Assembly (NCBI GenBank): GCA_945860515.1
Contig: CAMARI010000005.1
Location: 1 to 40,112 of the forward strand
Length of the DNA stretch: 40,112 nt
From: Polaromonas sp. YR568
Lineage (GTDB): Bacteria; Pseudomonadota; Gammaproteobacteria; Burkholderiales; Burkholderiaceae_C
Direction of reading: 5' to 3'
Shown: piece by piece, positions 23,325-31,608 of the stretch
Position numbering within the stretch: the first letter of the stretch is position 1
How the letters are laid out: every line of letters starts with the position of its first letter
Made by a program: the position numbers and the translations under genes
The notes under the pieces: generated by a model
Database searches by the model: none
What the model was told of the DNA's origin: nothing
What the model saw: only the letters and a program-made list of their open reading frames with translations

Positions 23325-24437
23325 ATGAAAATCAAATCAGTCACTCCTTTCATTTTGCATGTGCCTGTCACGGGCGGGCAAATCGCCGACAGCACCCACA
23401 CTGTTTCAAACTGGGGCGTGGTGGGCGCGCAAATTCAAACAGAAAGCGGTATCACTGGCTATGGCTTCACCGGCACGCACGCGCACTTGCCAAGCGACCA
23501 GCTGATCACCCGCTGCATTGAAACCTGCCATGCGCCGTTGCTGATAGGTGAGGATGCCAGTGACATCAACCGCCTGTGGCACAAGCTGGCACGCAACCCG
23601 GCTTTGCAGTGGGTGGGGCGTGCAGGCATCACCACGCTGGCGCATGCCGCCATTGACGTGGCGCTGTGGGACATCAAGGCCAAGGCCGCAGCACAACCGC
23701 TTTGGAAGTTGCTCGGCGGCCAGGTGCGTGACAAGGTCAGGGCCTACAACACGGACATCGGCTGGCTCAGTATTCCTGATGCGCAACTGGTGGCGGGTGC
23801 ACAACGCGCGGTTGCTGATGGTTTTACAGGCATCAAAATCAAAGTCGGCTCAACCGTCGAGCGTGACCTGCGCCGGCTGGCTCTGGTACGCCAGGCCATT
23901 GGCCCAGACGTGACGCTGGCCATCGACGGCAACGGCAAATGGAACCTGGCAACTTGCCAGCGCTTTTGCCGCGCGGCAGAAGCGTTAGATGTTTATTGGT
24001 TTGAAGAGCCGCTGTGGTATGACGATGTCAAAGGCCACGCGCAGCTTGCGCGCGTCACGTCCATCCCCGTGGCGTTGGGTGAGCAGCTTTACACCACTGA
24101 TGCGTTCGCTGAATTTTTTGCACAACAGGCGATCGCGTGGGTCCAGCCCGATGTCACGCGCATGGCAGGCATCACCGAGGTGCTGCGCGTGTGTGATACG
24201 GCCCACTCGTTTCGCCTGCCGGTTGCCCCACACGCAGGCGACATGAGTCAGGTGCATGTGCACCTAGCGTACGCCCACCCGGCCTGCGAAGTGCTGGAAT
24301 ACATACCGTGGATCAAAGACTGCTTTACCGAACCTGCGGACGTGGTGGACGGGCACTTCAAGCTGCCGCAATTGCCTGGGGCGGGGACGACGCCTACAGC
24401 TTCTGCTTGGGAGAAGTATCGGCAGGTGACGGCTTAA
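23325..24437 (+). CDS. Mandelate racemase/muconate lactonizing enzyme family protein 2
   Basis: A 370-residue enolase-superfamily enzyme with a full mandelate-racemase-type active site: K171 and K173 (GIKIKVG), D201 (AIDGNGKW), E227 (WFEEPLW), E253 (ALGEQLY), D276 (QPDVTRM) and H303 (VAPHAGDM). It abstracts the alpha-proton of a carboxylate and probably dehydrates or epimerises a sugar acid. It lies 33 bases after its paralogue; the two are clearly different (K-x-K here, single K there), so they are not a recent duplication. Its 3' end overlaps the convergent Fic gene by 44 bases. Confidence 0.9.
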   Translation: MKIKSVTPFILHVPVTGGQIADSTHTVSNWGVVGAQIQTESGITGYGFTGTHAHLPSDQLITRCIETCHAPLLIGEDASDINRLWHKLARNPALQWVGRAGITTLAHAAIDVALWDIKAKAAAQPLWKLLGGQVRDKVRAYNTDIGWLSIPDAQLVAGAQRAVADGFTGIKIKVGSTVERDLRRLALVRQAIGPDVTLAIDGNGKWNLATCQRFCRAAEALDVYWFEEPLWYDDVKGHAQLARVTSIPVALGEQLYTTDAFAEFFAQQAIAWVQPDVTRMAGITEVLRVCDTAHSFRLPVAPHAGDMSQVHVHLAYAHPACEVLEYIPWIKDCFTEPADVVDGHFKLPQLPGAGTTPTASAWEKYRQVTA

Positions 24438-25602
24438 ACGCTGCAACGCCATAACGCGTCCCTCGCCCCTGCCCAGACTTCAGCAGCAGTCCCAAGCTAA
24501 CTAGCACCGTTAACTCTCGATAAGCGGTAGCGCGCGACAAACCAGTGATGGCAACGTATTTCTCGGTGCTAATGCCATCGCTAAAAGCCTCTTTCGTATC
24601 AAGCAGCTTGGCCAGCACCTTTTGCTGCCCCGCGCTGATGCCAGGGTGAATACTTCGCACCTGCTGCCAAATGCGTGTTTTGCTTACAGCGCCTTGCATT
24701 TGCTGAATGCTGTGCTCACATGCGCCTTGCAGGCGCTGTATAAACCATTGCACCCAAGCTGTCACATTCAGGTTGCCTTTGCTTGTAGCGGCTTGCAGTT
24801 GGTCGTAGTAGTCGCTGCGGTGCGCCAGCAACTGGTGTGACAGGCTGAACAGGTGCTGGCTGCTTTGCGCGTCTTGTGCCAGTGCCAGGTCACTTAGCGC
24901 CCGGCCTATGCGGCCGTTGCCGTCTTCAAACGGGTGAATGGCCTCCAGCCACAGGTGCGCGACGGCTGCTCTGGCAATGCCGTCTATCTGGCCCTGGCTG
25001 CTGTTAAACCACGCCACCAGTTGCTGCATGTGCGCGGCTACGTCTTTGGATGGCAGCGCTTCGTAGTGAATGATGTCGTTTTTACCAAGCTGCGGCGTGA
25101 CGATCTGCATCGGCTCATCGTGGCTGCGGTACACACCAACAGTAAACCGATTCATTCGCCCAGGGAACAAAGACGCGTGCCAGCCAAGTAACTGCGCTTC
25201 ACTCAGCGGCTGCTGGTACTGGCTGACGGCCGCCTGAATCACGTCCAGTGTGGCTTCTTCACGCAGTGGGGCAGCGTTGTCAATTTTGAAGTTCTTGCGC
25301 GCTGGCTTGGCGCTGGGTATGGCGGCTTTTGTAGTGGTTTTGGCAGCGGTAGCCAAGCCCAGCCGCCGCGCTGCCGACTGGCGCACCGACTGCGGGTGCA
25401 ACATCTCACCTTCAATTTGCGCTGTGGCCAGTGCCTCAAATGCCAGACCCTCGATCGTCAAGTCTGCCAGGTCAACCAGTTGCAACTGACTGGCCATGCC
25501 CAGCATGCGGCCCTGCGCAATGCGCGCGCTTGTTACGGCAGGCTGCAAAGCCTGCGCGTCAAACTCAAAATTGGGCCATTTTTTGGCTTGCCATATCCAC
25601 AT
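24394..25602 (-). CDS. Fic family protein with DUF4172-like N-terminus and C-terminal winged helix
   Basis: A 402-residue protein. The opening [10 protein letters not shown] is typical of the DUF4172 N-terminus. T60-A-Q-I-E64-G65 fits the Fic inhibitory motif (S/T-x-x-x-E-G/N). The Fic core carries the complete catalytic motif [12 protein letters not shown] (223-234), so AMP transfer is expected, kept in check by the inhibitory helix. Residues about 325-390 form a winged helix ([22 protein letters not shown]). Such Fic-wHTH proteins are usually autoregulated and modify an unknown target. The ATG at 25602 lies three bases from a large palindrome and lacks a ribosome-binding site. Confidence 0.92.
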   Translation of the reverse strand: MWIWQAKKWPNFEFDAQALQPAVTSARIAQGRMLGMASQLQLVDLADLTIEGLAFEALATAQIEGEMLHPQSVRQSAARRLGLATAAKTTTKAAIPSAKPARKNFKIDNAAPLREEATLDVIQAAVSQYQQPLSEAQLLGWHASLFPGRMNRFTVGVYRSHDEPMQIVTPQLGKNDIIHYEALPSKDVAAHMQQLVAWFNSSQGQIDGIARAAVAHLWLEAIHPFEDGNGRIGRALSDLALAQDAQSSQHLFSLSHQLLAHRSDYYDQLQAATSKGNLNVTAWVQWFIQRLQGACEHSIQQMQGAVSKTRIWQQVRSIHPGISAGQQKVLAKLLDTKEAFSDGISTEKYVAITGLSRATAYRELTVLVSLGLLLKSGQGRGTRYGVAAFKPSPADTSPKQKL

Positions 25603-25604
25603 AA

Positions 25605-25667
25605 TGAAGCGTATTTTAGGGCAATACGCTTCAAAAATGAAGCGTAATTCTGAAATTTACGCTTCAT
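25605..25667 (-). promoter_or_regulatory. Two tandem palindromes upstream of the Fic gene
   Basis: Palindrome 1 has TGAAGCGTATT (25605-25615) paired with AATACGCTTCA (25623-25633). Palindrome 2 has ATGAAGCGTAA (25637-25647) paired with TTACGCTTCAT (25657-25667). The 9-mer TGAAGCGTA therefore appears four times in 62 bases. A TAAAAT box on the minus strand inside palindrome 1 would place transcription start within a few bases of the ATG. This is very probably the operator for a dimeric repressor, most simply the Fic protein's own winged helix. Confidence 0.75.
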
Positions 25668-25873
25668 GGTGATTTGAAGTGGCACTCAAGTTGCTACTTA
25701 TTTGGGAGCTGCTTCCCTACGTATTCATTAGTCTAAATGCCTAAATGATAGGTGAAAAACAGAAAAAACAGCCTGAAGCTGAAGTTGGCGTTAGGCCATT
25801 GTCCAATTTCTCGCAGCCCAGCAGCGTGGTGCGCGAGCATGAGCTGGGTAATGAGGCCTCAAAACGGTGGTGA

Positions 25874-26647
25874 TCAGCTTTTGGCCGCTTTGAATGGCGC
25901 TCGATACAGCCATACTGGGCGATCAGGGCTGGCATCAAACACGGCGTCGGGCTGCAGTGCCGAGGCGACAAATTCCAGACTGACCAGCCAAGCGCCGGGT
26001 TTCAGCTCGATTTGCGCCTTGGCTTGCGCCCTCGCCATGGTCTCGGGCCGCTGAAACACATACACCATGTCATAAGTGCTCCAGTCGGCCAGCCACATGT
26101 CGCCATGCATCACCTTCGCCCACGGGCAACGCAGCGTGGCTATCCAGCACAAAGGCCGGCTAAATTCAATGCCGACCCAACGCGCTTTGGGGTAGGCAAG
26201 CCGCAAGGCCTTGAGGCCGTCGCCAGCACCACAGCCAGCGTCGAGGATCCGGGCATTGGAAGGCAAGGGCGCGTGGCCGGGCAGCGCTCGCAAGGCTTGC
26301 AAGGGTGTTGGGAAAACCGGTGCATCGCGCCACGCGTGGATCGGGTAGATGAGCAATCCCAGCGCCAGGGTCAACAGCCAGACCCAAGGCGCCATGCTGG
26401 CGGAACCCGACAGCCACAAAGAAACCGGGAAACCCAGCACCAACGCAAACAATCTGGCTTTGGAGTGTCCGAGCCTCCAGGCCACAGCGCCAGCAACCAC
26501 GCCCGCCAGCGAAGACAGCAGCATGGCGCGTTCTGGCGTCCAGCTTTGGCGCAACAAGAAGCTGTAAAAAAACCAGGCCAATGCCCAGACGACCAAAGCC
26601 GACAGAGGCCAGCCGAGCAGACGGGCCGTGCTGCTTGATGTTTTCAT
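25874..26647 (-). CDS. Membrane-anchored SAM-dependent methyltransferase
   Basis: A 257-residue protein. Residues about 12-105 contain four hydrophobic segments; the remainder is a class I methyltransferase with motif I ARILDAGCGAGDG (about 132-144) and acidic post-I region VGIEFSRPL. The catalytic domain is short and ends LYRAPFKAAKS. It may modify a lipid, quinone or membrane protein; no target is evident. It lies 41 bases downstream of the DUF4337-like gene and is plausibly the last gene of the carbonic anhydrase/ion-channel operon. Confidence 0.85.
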   Translation of the reverse strand: MKTSSSTARLLGWPLSALVVWALAWFFYSFLLRQSWTPERAMLLSSLAGVVAGAVAWRLGHSKARLFALVLGFPVSLWLSGSASMAPWVWLLTLALGLLIYPIHAWRDAPVFPTPLQALRALPGHAPLPSNARILDAGCGAGDGLKALRLAYPKARWVGIEFSRPLCWIATLRCPWAKVMHGDMWLADWSTYDMVYVFQRPETMARAQAKAQIELKPGAWLVSLEFVASALQPDAVFDASPDRPVWLYRAPFKAAKS

Positions 26648-26688
26648 GTCCAGTTCAGCGCTGGAGAAAGGGTGTCGGTGGCAGGCGG

Positions 26689-27267
26689 TTAAAACAGCAG
26701 GAAAAACCCATTCACTGTCGAGACAGTGCCGAAGATTCCAAGCAAAGTGCCCACCACATAGAGTGTCGGTATGCTGCCTAAAATTGAGACGGAGAGCAAG
26801 ACAATCGCGATTTGAAGCATGCCTTCGGCGTAATCAAACCAAGGGTCTTGTCGCATCGCGTAGTCCCGGATTTTTTCATGTTCTTTGGCACGCATGAGCA
26901 ATTCTTTTTTCCCCTCTTTGGTATCCGGCTCTGACTCGTAGCGGTCACTGGTTTTTTTGTAGTCATCGATTCTTTTCTGAATCACTTCTCTGGTGCTGGC
27001 CGGCATAGCCACGGCACTCAACAGCTGAATTTCCAGATCGGTTGCCGCAATTTTCACGCTGGTTTGGCGTATGGCTTTGGCTTGGTAGAAAGAATAAGTG
27101 TTGGCTGCCAAAATGTTCTGGTGGGTGGCCTCTTTCATCGCGTTGGATCCCCCCAAGCTGGCCATCGCCAGCACCATGGCAAAAACCGAGATGGTCAATG
27201 CGGTACGGTTTTTTGATTTGTCACCGCCCTGGTGTTCAATCAATTCCGATGTTTCCTGGGCTTCCAT
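26689..27267 (-). CDS. DUF4337-like membrane protein
   Basis: A 192-residue protein; the ATG at 27267 is preceded by AAGGT and clears the end of the channel gene, whereas a start 20 codons upstream would overlap it. A hydrophobic segment lies at about 24-42, a long hydrophilic helical region in between (NTYSFYQAKAIRQTSVK is characteristic of DUF4337) and two further hydrophobic segments at the C-terminus. Function of the family is unknown. It follows the tandem-sensor channel gene by 23 bases, which suggests a partner or accessory role. Confidence 0.8.
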   Translation of the reverse strand: MEAQETSELIEHQGGDKSKNRTALTISVFAMVLAMASLGGSNAMKEATHQNILAANTYSFYQAKAIRQTSVKIAATDLEIQLLSAVAMPASTREVIQKRIDDYKKTSDRYESEPDTKEGKKELLMRAKEHEKIRDYAMRQDPWFDYAEGMLQIAIVLLSVSILGSIPTLYVVGTLLGIFGTVSTVNGFFLLF

Positions 27268-27290
27268 TTTTTTACCTTGCTGATACGCGT

Positions 27291-28931
27291 TTAAGATTTG
27301 CCTTGGATTTGCTGCCACAAGGCCCACTCGCTGGCAGAAAGTCTGTCCTTGGAGACAGCTACTTTTTCGAACATAACAGGGTCAGTGAGCAGTGTCAATT
27401 GCCTGATCGTGCTCAGCAATGATTTGAAATGTTCAACGGCGTGTTCCGGGTTGCCAGCAATCGTATGAATCGGCATGGCACTGAAGTTGGTTTTGTCTTC
27501 AAGCTCTTTTTGCACTTGCTTTATCAGCGTGTTGATTTCGCTCACATCCAAATGCAGGCGTTTGGATTCGGTGCGGATAAAGACCATTTCTTCCGGATCA
27601 ATCATTCCATCGAACAAGATGTCGTGGATTTTGGTTTTCAATGCAACCCGCTCTTTCACCAGTTCATCGCTGAAGGCCGAAGACAACAGCGCCGCGGGAA
27701 TGGCAAAGATACCAATACCAATCAAAGCCAAGACAATGGTCATCACGCGACCGGCTGTGGTGACGGGCGAGATATCGCCATAGCCCACCGATGCGAGCGT
27801 GATCACCGCCCAGTAAATCGAGTTGGGAATGTTGTCAAATTTTTCTGGCTGCGCCTCATGCTCAAACAAGTAGCCCAGTGAGGCGGTCAGCACCACCAGC
27901 AGCATCATGATGAAGCCAGCGGCGGCGATGATCGGCCATTCCCGCTTGATCACACGCCCCAAGGTGGCGCTTGCACCATTGTCCCGGGTCAGTTTGAGCA
28001 ATCGCACCAGCCGGAACACGCGCAGAAAACGCAAGTCGATCAGGTGGTGCAAAAGAACTTCCAAAAAGAACGGGAGAATCGCCAGCAAATCAATCACCGA
28101 CGACATTTGTTTGGCTTGTTTGATGCGGCCAGTCACAGCACGGTTAAAGCGCGGCTCCTCCACGCAGCAGTAAAGTCGCATGCAATATTCAATCGTGAAG
28201 ATAGCGACTGCGACAGCGTCCAAAATCACGAATTCGAGATGCAGGATGTAGGAGACGCTGTGCACCGACTCCATCACCACGGCAAACACCGAAATCAATA
28301 CCCAAATACCGATGAAGGTGTGAAAAAAGTCGTGTAACTTTCCACCAAAAGGGCTGACAAACATCAGTGCATGCACTCTTTGACGAAAGCTTCGACCCTG
28401 GTTGAGCAGAACAAACTCCTGGTAAGCAGGTATCAGTACCCGAAACAACTTCAAAATTCTCAGCAACCTAAGAAACCTCAGCACCCGCAGATCGATGGGG
28501 ATGAAAGCCTGCAGATAAAACGGCGCGACTGCCAAAAAATCGATGATGGCAAAGGGACTGCTGACATAGCTTGCGCGCGGATTTGACTTGTTTTTGAACT
28601 CCTCATCTTCTGGCGCCAAGTACAGTCGCAGCAAATACTCCAGGGTAAAGACCCCCACAGAAAAAATATCGAAATAGTGAAAAAATTGTTTATTGGCTTC
28701 ATAAACCGCCGGAACGTGCTCAAACACCAGGGCAAACAGATTCACCACAATCAGGATGCCGATCCAGCGATCAAATCCTTTTTGGTGGTTGCCGGGAATG
28801 TTCGGGTCTAGCAGCCAGGCGTGTAGCCATTTGCGCAGCGGCAAATCGCTAGAGATTTGGGCCTCGGGTTGGTCGTCCACGATGTCGGCGACATTTAACT
28901 CTTCGATGGAGATGGCTTTTTCGCTTTTCAT
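27291..28931 (-). CDS. Potassium-channel-like protein with two tandem voltage-sensor domains and one pore
   Basis: A 546-residue inner-membrane protein. Sensor 1: S1 about 56-72, S2 84-106 (FTLEYLLRLY at 95-104), S3 125-143, S4 147-164 with R149, R152, R155, R158, K161, R164. Sensor 2: S1 203-222, S2 231-254 (FTIEYCMRLY at 245-254), S3 277-295, S4 299-316 with R301, R304, R307, R310, K313, R316. The pore follows once: S5 334-356, filter TLASVGYGD (378-386), S6 393-420. The cytosolic tail carries a TerB-like helical segment (DGMIDPEEM at 441-449). The two S4 helices have the same charge pattern and agree at 12 of 18 positions. Ordinary Kv-type subunits have one sensor. GAGGTG precedes the ATG. 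Confidence 0.93.
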   Translation of the reverse strand: MKSEKAISIEELNVADIVDDQPEAQISSDLPLRKWLHAWLLDPNIPGNHQKGFDRWIGILIVVNLFALVFEHVPAVYEANKQFFHYFDIFSVGVFTLEYLLRLYLAPEDEEFKNKSNPRASYVSSPFAIIDFLAVAPFYLQAFIPIDLRVLRFLRLLRILKLFRVLIPAYQEFVLLNQGRSFRQRVHALMFVSPFGGKLHDFFHTFIGIWVLISVFAVVMESVHSVSYILHLEFVILDAVAVAIFTIEYCMRLYCCVEEPRFNRAVTGRIKQAKQMSSVIDLLAILPFFLEVLLHHLIDLRFLRVFRLVRLLKLTRDNGASATLGRVIKREWPIIAAAGFIMMLLVVLTASLGYLFEHEAQPEKFDNIPNSIYWAVITLASVGYGDISPVTTAGRVMTIVLALIGIGIFAIPAALLSSAFSDELVKERVALKTKIHDILFDGMIDPEEMVFIRTESKRLHLDVSEINTLIKQVQKELEDKTNFSAMPIHTIAGNPEHAVEHFKSLLSTIRQLTLLTDPVMFEKVAVSKDRLSASEWALWQQIQGKS

Positions 28932-28939
28932 GGGGCACC

Positions 28940-29602
28940 TCAGAATTCAACGTCAGAAATTTTGATCGGATAGCCGCCCTTGTCACACACGGTGATAGTG
29001 AGCTGCAGCTTTTCTTTGATCGAATCGGTCGGTGTCAAATTTGATTTGACAAACGCAACGGCGGACCCGGCCGGCGTTGCGATCGATTTGTCAATGTCGA
29101 TATCACCGGCTAATTTGATGTTTGAAGCCGCACAGGTTTCAATCAGCCGAGGTGGCTTCCCGGTAAAAGCGTTGTTTTGGTTTTTTAAACTGCTGCTTAG
29201 CATCAATTGCTCCAGGCAGCCGCCCCAGGTGCCGGCTGCCGATGCGGCCGCAACTGGCGCTGCGGTCGCACTGGCTTTGGCCTCGGGCAATCCGGCTGCA
29301 GCAGGCAGTGCTGGTGCAGCATTTTCGGCTTTAGCCGTGTCACCACCGGCACAGGCCGGGAAAGCGTAGTTGGCTTCAAAGCGCTTCTTGCTCTCGTCCT
29401 TGAACCAAGCCACCCAAGCTTCACCGTTGGCTTTGGCGGTTTCAGTCTTTAATGCTTCCTGACGGGAAAAAATGCCCAGCCAAGTGACAAGACCGAGCAC
29501 CACGGCAATGAGAACTAAAAACATGCCGTCGTAGACGGTAAAGAAAGCTGGCGGCGGCACCGCTGGTGGTGCCTCTGGTTTGGGTTCGGCTACAGTTTCC
29601 AT
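28940..29602 (-). CDS. Single-pass periplasmic protein of unknown family
   Basis: A 220-residue protein: a Pro/Glu-rich cytoplasmic N-terminus, one transmembrane helix at about 26-45, then a periplasmic domain. An Ala/Pro-rich linker (about 90-125) separates a short first part from a C-terminal domain ending GYPIKISDVEF. Four cysteines (YAFPAC, TWGGC, IETC, ITVC) could make two disulfides. I do not recognise the fold. Its stop lies eight bases from the channel start, and the channel's ribosome-binding site overlaps that stop, so the two are coupled. Confidence 0.8.
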   Translation of the reverse strand: METVAEPKPEAPPAVPPPAFFTVYDGMFLVLIAVVLGLVTWLGIFSRQEALKTETAKANGEAWVAWFKDESKKRFEANYAFPACAGGDTAKAENAAPALPAAAGLPEAKASATAAPVAAASAAGTWGGCLEQLMLSSSLKNQNNAFTGKPPRLIETCAASNIKLAGDIDIDKSIATPAGSAVAFVKSNLTPTDSIKEKLQLTITVCDKGGYPIKISDVEF

Positions 29603-29665
29603 GGTGAATCCTTCGTGGCAAGGGAAAAAAAGTTAAAGCATCCGTAGGCAGTGAATCGCCGATTA

Positions 29666-30190
29666 TTAAAAAGGCGCTTTGATGTATTTGGCGCAAACGC
29701 CCTTGATCATGTGGCGCTGCGTGCCATCGTTGAAAGTCAGGGTCTGTACAAATGCACCATTCTTCAAGTCCAGGCTGAACTCTTCCTGAGTGATCATTTT
29801 TCCAAACCGTTCGAACATGGCGGGGCGGCTGACAAAGGCTTTCGAGCCTTCCATCCGCAGCGCACCCTTGCGCGATTCCGAGATCGAGTACTCACCTTGA
29901 TACCAGCCCGTTTTCCCCTCGAGATCAAGTCCGGCAACCAGATATTCAGAGTGCACCTTTGGCTCAGACCGCAGCTCGGCTTTCGGCGTCGAAACGGTCA
30001 CTTCACAAAAAAAACTCACCGGCGTTTTGCCTAATTTCGGCAGCTGGCTGTCAAGTTCCTTGTCGCGGTCAGCCACTTGGGGCGTGGCGATATGAATCCA
30101 GCCTTGTGTGTTGGCAACCCAGCCCAGCGCCCCCAACGCTGAAGTCGTCAATAAAGCGGTCGACAAGATGGCAGTCCAGTTTTTACTCAT
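29666..30190 (-). CDS. Exported or membrane-anchored protein of unknown family
   Basis: A 174-residue protein with a hydrophobic N-terminal segment at about 8-27 and no clear cleavage site, followed by a soluble, probably periplasmic domain with two cysteines (SFFCEV near residue 62 and KGVCAKY near the end). Short beta-strand-rich stretches (GKTGWYQGEYSIS, AFVQTLTFNDG) suggest a small beta-fold. Unknown family. It lies between the carbonic anhydrase and the 220-residue anchored protein genes with spacings of 42 and 63 bases. Confidence 0.78.
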   Translation of the reverse strand: MSKNWTAILSTALLTTSALGALGWVANTQGWIHIATPQVADRDKELDSQLPKLGKTPVSFFCEVTVSTPKAELRSEPKVHSEYLVAGLDLEGKTGWYQGEYSISESRKGALRMEGSKAFVSRPAMFERFGKMITQEEFSLDLKNGAFVQTLTFNDGTQRHMIKGVCAKYIKAPF

Positions 30191-30232
30191 GGTCGTTCCG
30201 GTAGTGGGGTGGCGTGCACAGTTTGAAAGCCA

Positions 30233-31537
30233 TCAGTTCATCACGATTTCCCGGCCATTGCGGGGCTGCACCGGGCGTGCGTTGTTCTTGAACGGAAATG
30301 CGGTGACTTGAGCGCTTGACACGTTGACTGGCGTCCGCAGAATAAAGAAGCTGACGCTCTCGGTGCAAGGCGGGGTGGTGAGCGAGCCCTCATAGCTGTA
30401 AAACTCGAATTCACGGGGCAGCAGGCTAGCGGGGTTAAATTTGATGCCTTCAGGGCTGGACTCAGCGTCTTGCTCCGTCGGCAGATTGTCCCAAAGCGTT
30501 TTTATGGCCGGGTTTTCGTTGCCTTCTTTGAGCAACACACCCAGCACCGCCAGTTTGCCGGCCGCGTTTTTGTGAACAAAATGGATCACCATGGCCATCG
30601 GAACCCTATTGATTTTTTCTTCGCTCGGGCGATGAAAGTGGAACTGAAGCAGCTCATGCGGTACGCTGTCAACTCGCAATTTGCTGCCAGGGTTCACGTT
30701 AACCTGAATGGTGTGTCCGTTGTTGATGATTTTGAGCGGACCTTCCTTGTAGTCCGCGCTAACACTGGTGCGTGCCTTGACAAAAGGCCCCTGAATGTCC
30801 AAGGGTGCTTGCGATTTGCCCTTGGCGCAGGTCGGGAACTCCGTGCCCCAGCGCTCTGGCCCCATGAGCCCGTCGTAGCCCCATTTTGTTTTAGATTGAA
30901 GGCCAGCTTTTTTGTCGGACTTGTCGGCTTTCCCGGCTTTGTCGGTCGATTCAGCCTTGGCGTCGGCGCCACCTTTTTCGGCTGGCTCGGCTTTTGACTC
31001 CTTGCCTTCGGCAGCCGCAGGCGGGGCCTTGCATTCAGGCAATAAATCGACTTTCTCGCCCCCGGCGATCAAAGCCATTTGAGCCGCACAAATGGTATTT
31101 TTTCGGTTTCCTAAATCCGATGTTTTAAGCGTGGCGCGAAAGGCTTCTAGTGTGGCGGGGTCATTGCTGCCTTTGGTCAGCAGCAGCACAGCCGCCAAGC
31201 CGACTTGTTGCTCGTCAGATAATTTCTTTTTTGTTTTGTAGGCCGCTTGCAAGTCGGCCAAGGTGGCTCCGCTGGTCAAGCCCGCTTTGACCGCCGCCAG
31301 TTCCTGCAGCTGGGCCTCCATAGGCGTTAGTTGTTGTTGCAGCGCCACGGCTTTTTCTTCAGCAGCTTTGACCGACTCGCCCGAGGCCTGGAGCGATTTG
31401 GCGGCCTCATCCGCAGCGGTTTGCAAGACTTTCAGCTGGCTCGAACTTTTTTGATTTTGTTGCCAGTTCAGCCAACCAAAAACACCAGCACCGACAAGTG
31501 CCAGAGCTAAAAAGACTTCAATAAGTGTTCTTTTCAT
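30233..31537 (-). CDS. Membrane-anchored alpha-carbonic anhydrase with long N-terminal extension
   Basis: A 434-residue protein. Residues 7-24 form a transmembrane anchor, 30-85 a predicted coiled coil, 95-165 a helical region, 172-213 a Lys/Ala/Glu-rich linker, and about 215-434 an alpha-carbonic anhydrase domain in the periplasm. The zinc histidines are H300 and H302 (LQFHFHRPSEE) and H319 (MVIHFVH); H275 (NNGH) matches the proton shuttle, and LTTPPCTE the Thr199 loop. C237 and C391 fit the usual disulfide. The glutamate normally two residues before the third zinc histidine is valine. It hydrates CO2 to bicarbonate, releasing protons. An upstream TTG (31552) is a less likely start. First gene of the operon. 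Confidence 0.92.
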   Translation of the reverse strand: MKRTLIEVFLALALVGAGVFGWLNWQQNQKSSSQLKVLQTAADEAAKSLQASGESVKAAEEKAVALQQQLTPMEAQLQELAAVKAGLTSGATLADLQAAYKTKKKLSDEQQVGLAAVLLLTKGSNDPATLEAFRATLKTSDLGNRKNTICAAQMALIAGGEKVDLLPECKAPPAAAEGKESKAEPAEKGGADAKAESTDKAGKADKSDKKAGLQSKTKWGYDGLMGPERWGTEFPTCAKGKSQAPLDIQGPFVKARTSVSADYKEGPLKIINNGHTIQVNVNPGSKLRVDSVPHELLQFHFHRPSEEKINRVPMAMVIHFVHKNAAGKLAVLGVLLKEGNENPAIKTLWDNLPTEQDAESSPEGIKFNPASLLPREFEFYSYEGSLTTPPCTESVSFFILRTPVNVSSAQVTAFPFKNNARPVQPRNGREIVMN

Positions 31538-31608
31538 GATGTTTTTACACAAGACTGGTTAGTACAAGGCGACTTGCCGCAACACGTGAACCGATAGCTG
31601 CCAAGCTT

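Noticed and set aside
25739-25796. GCCTAAA...GTTAGGC pair resembling an integron attC
   Set aside because: Only a 6-bp outer pair matches; no inner complementary boxes, no integrase and no cassette-like gene follows.
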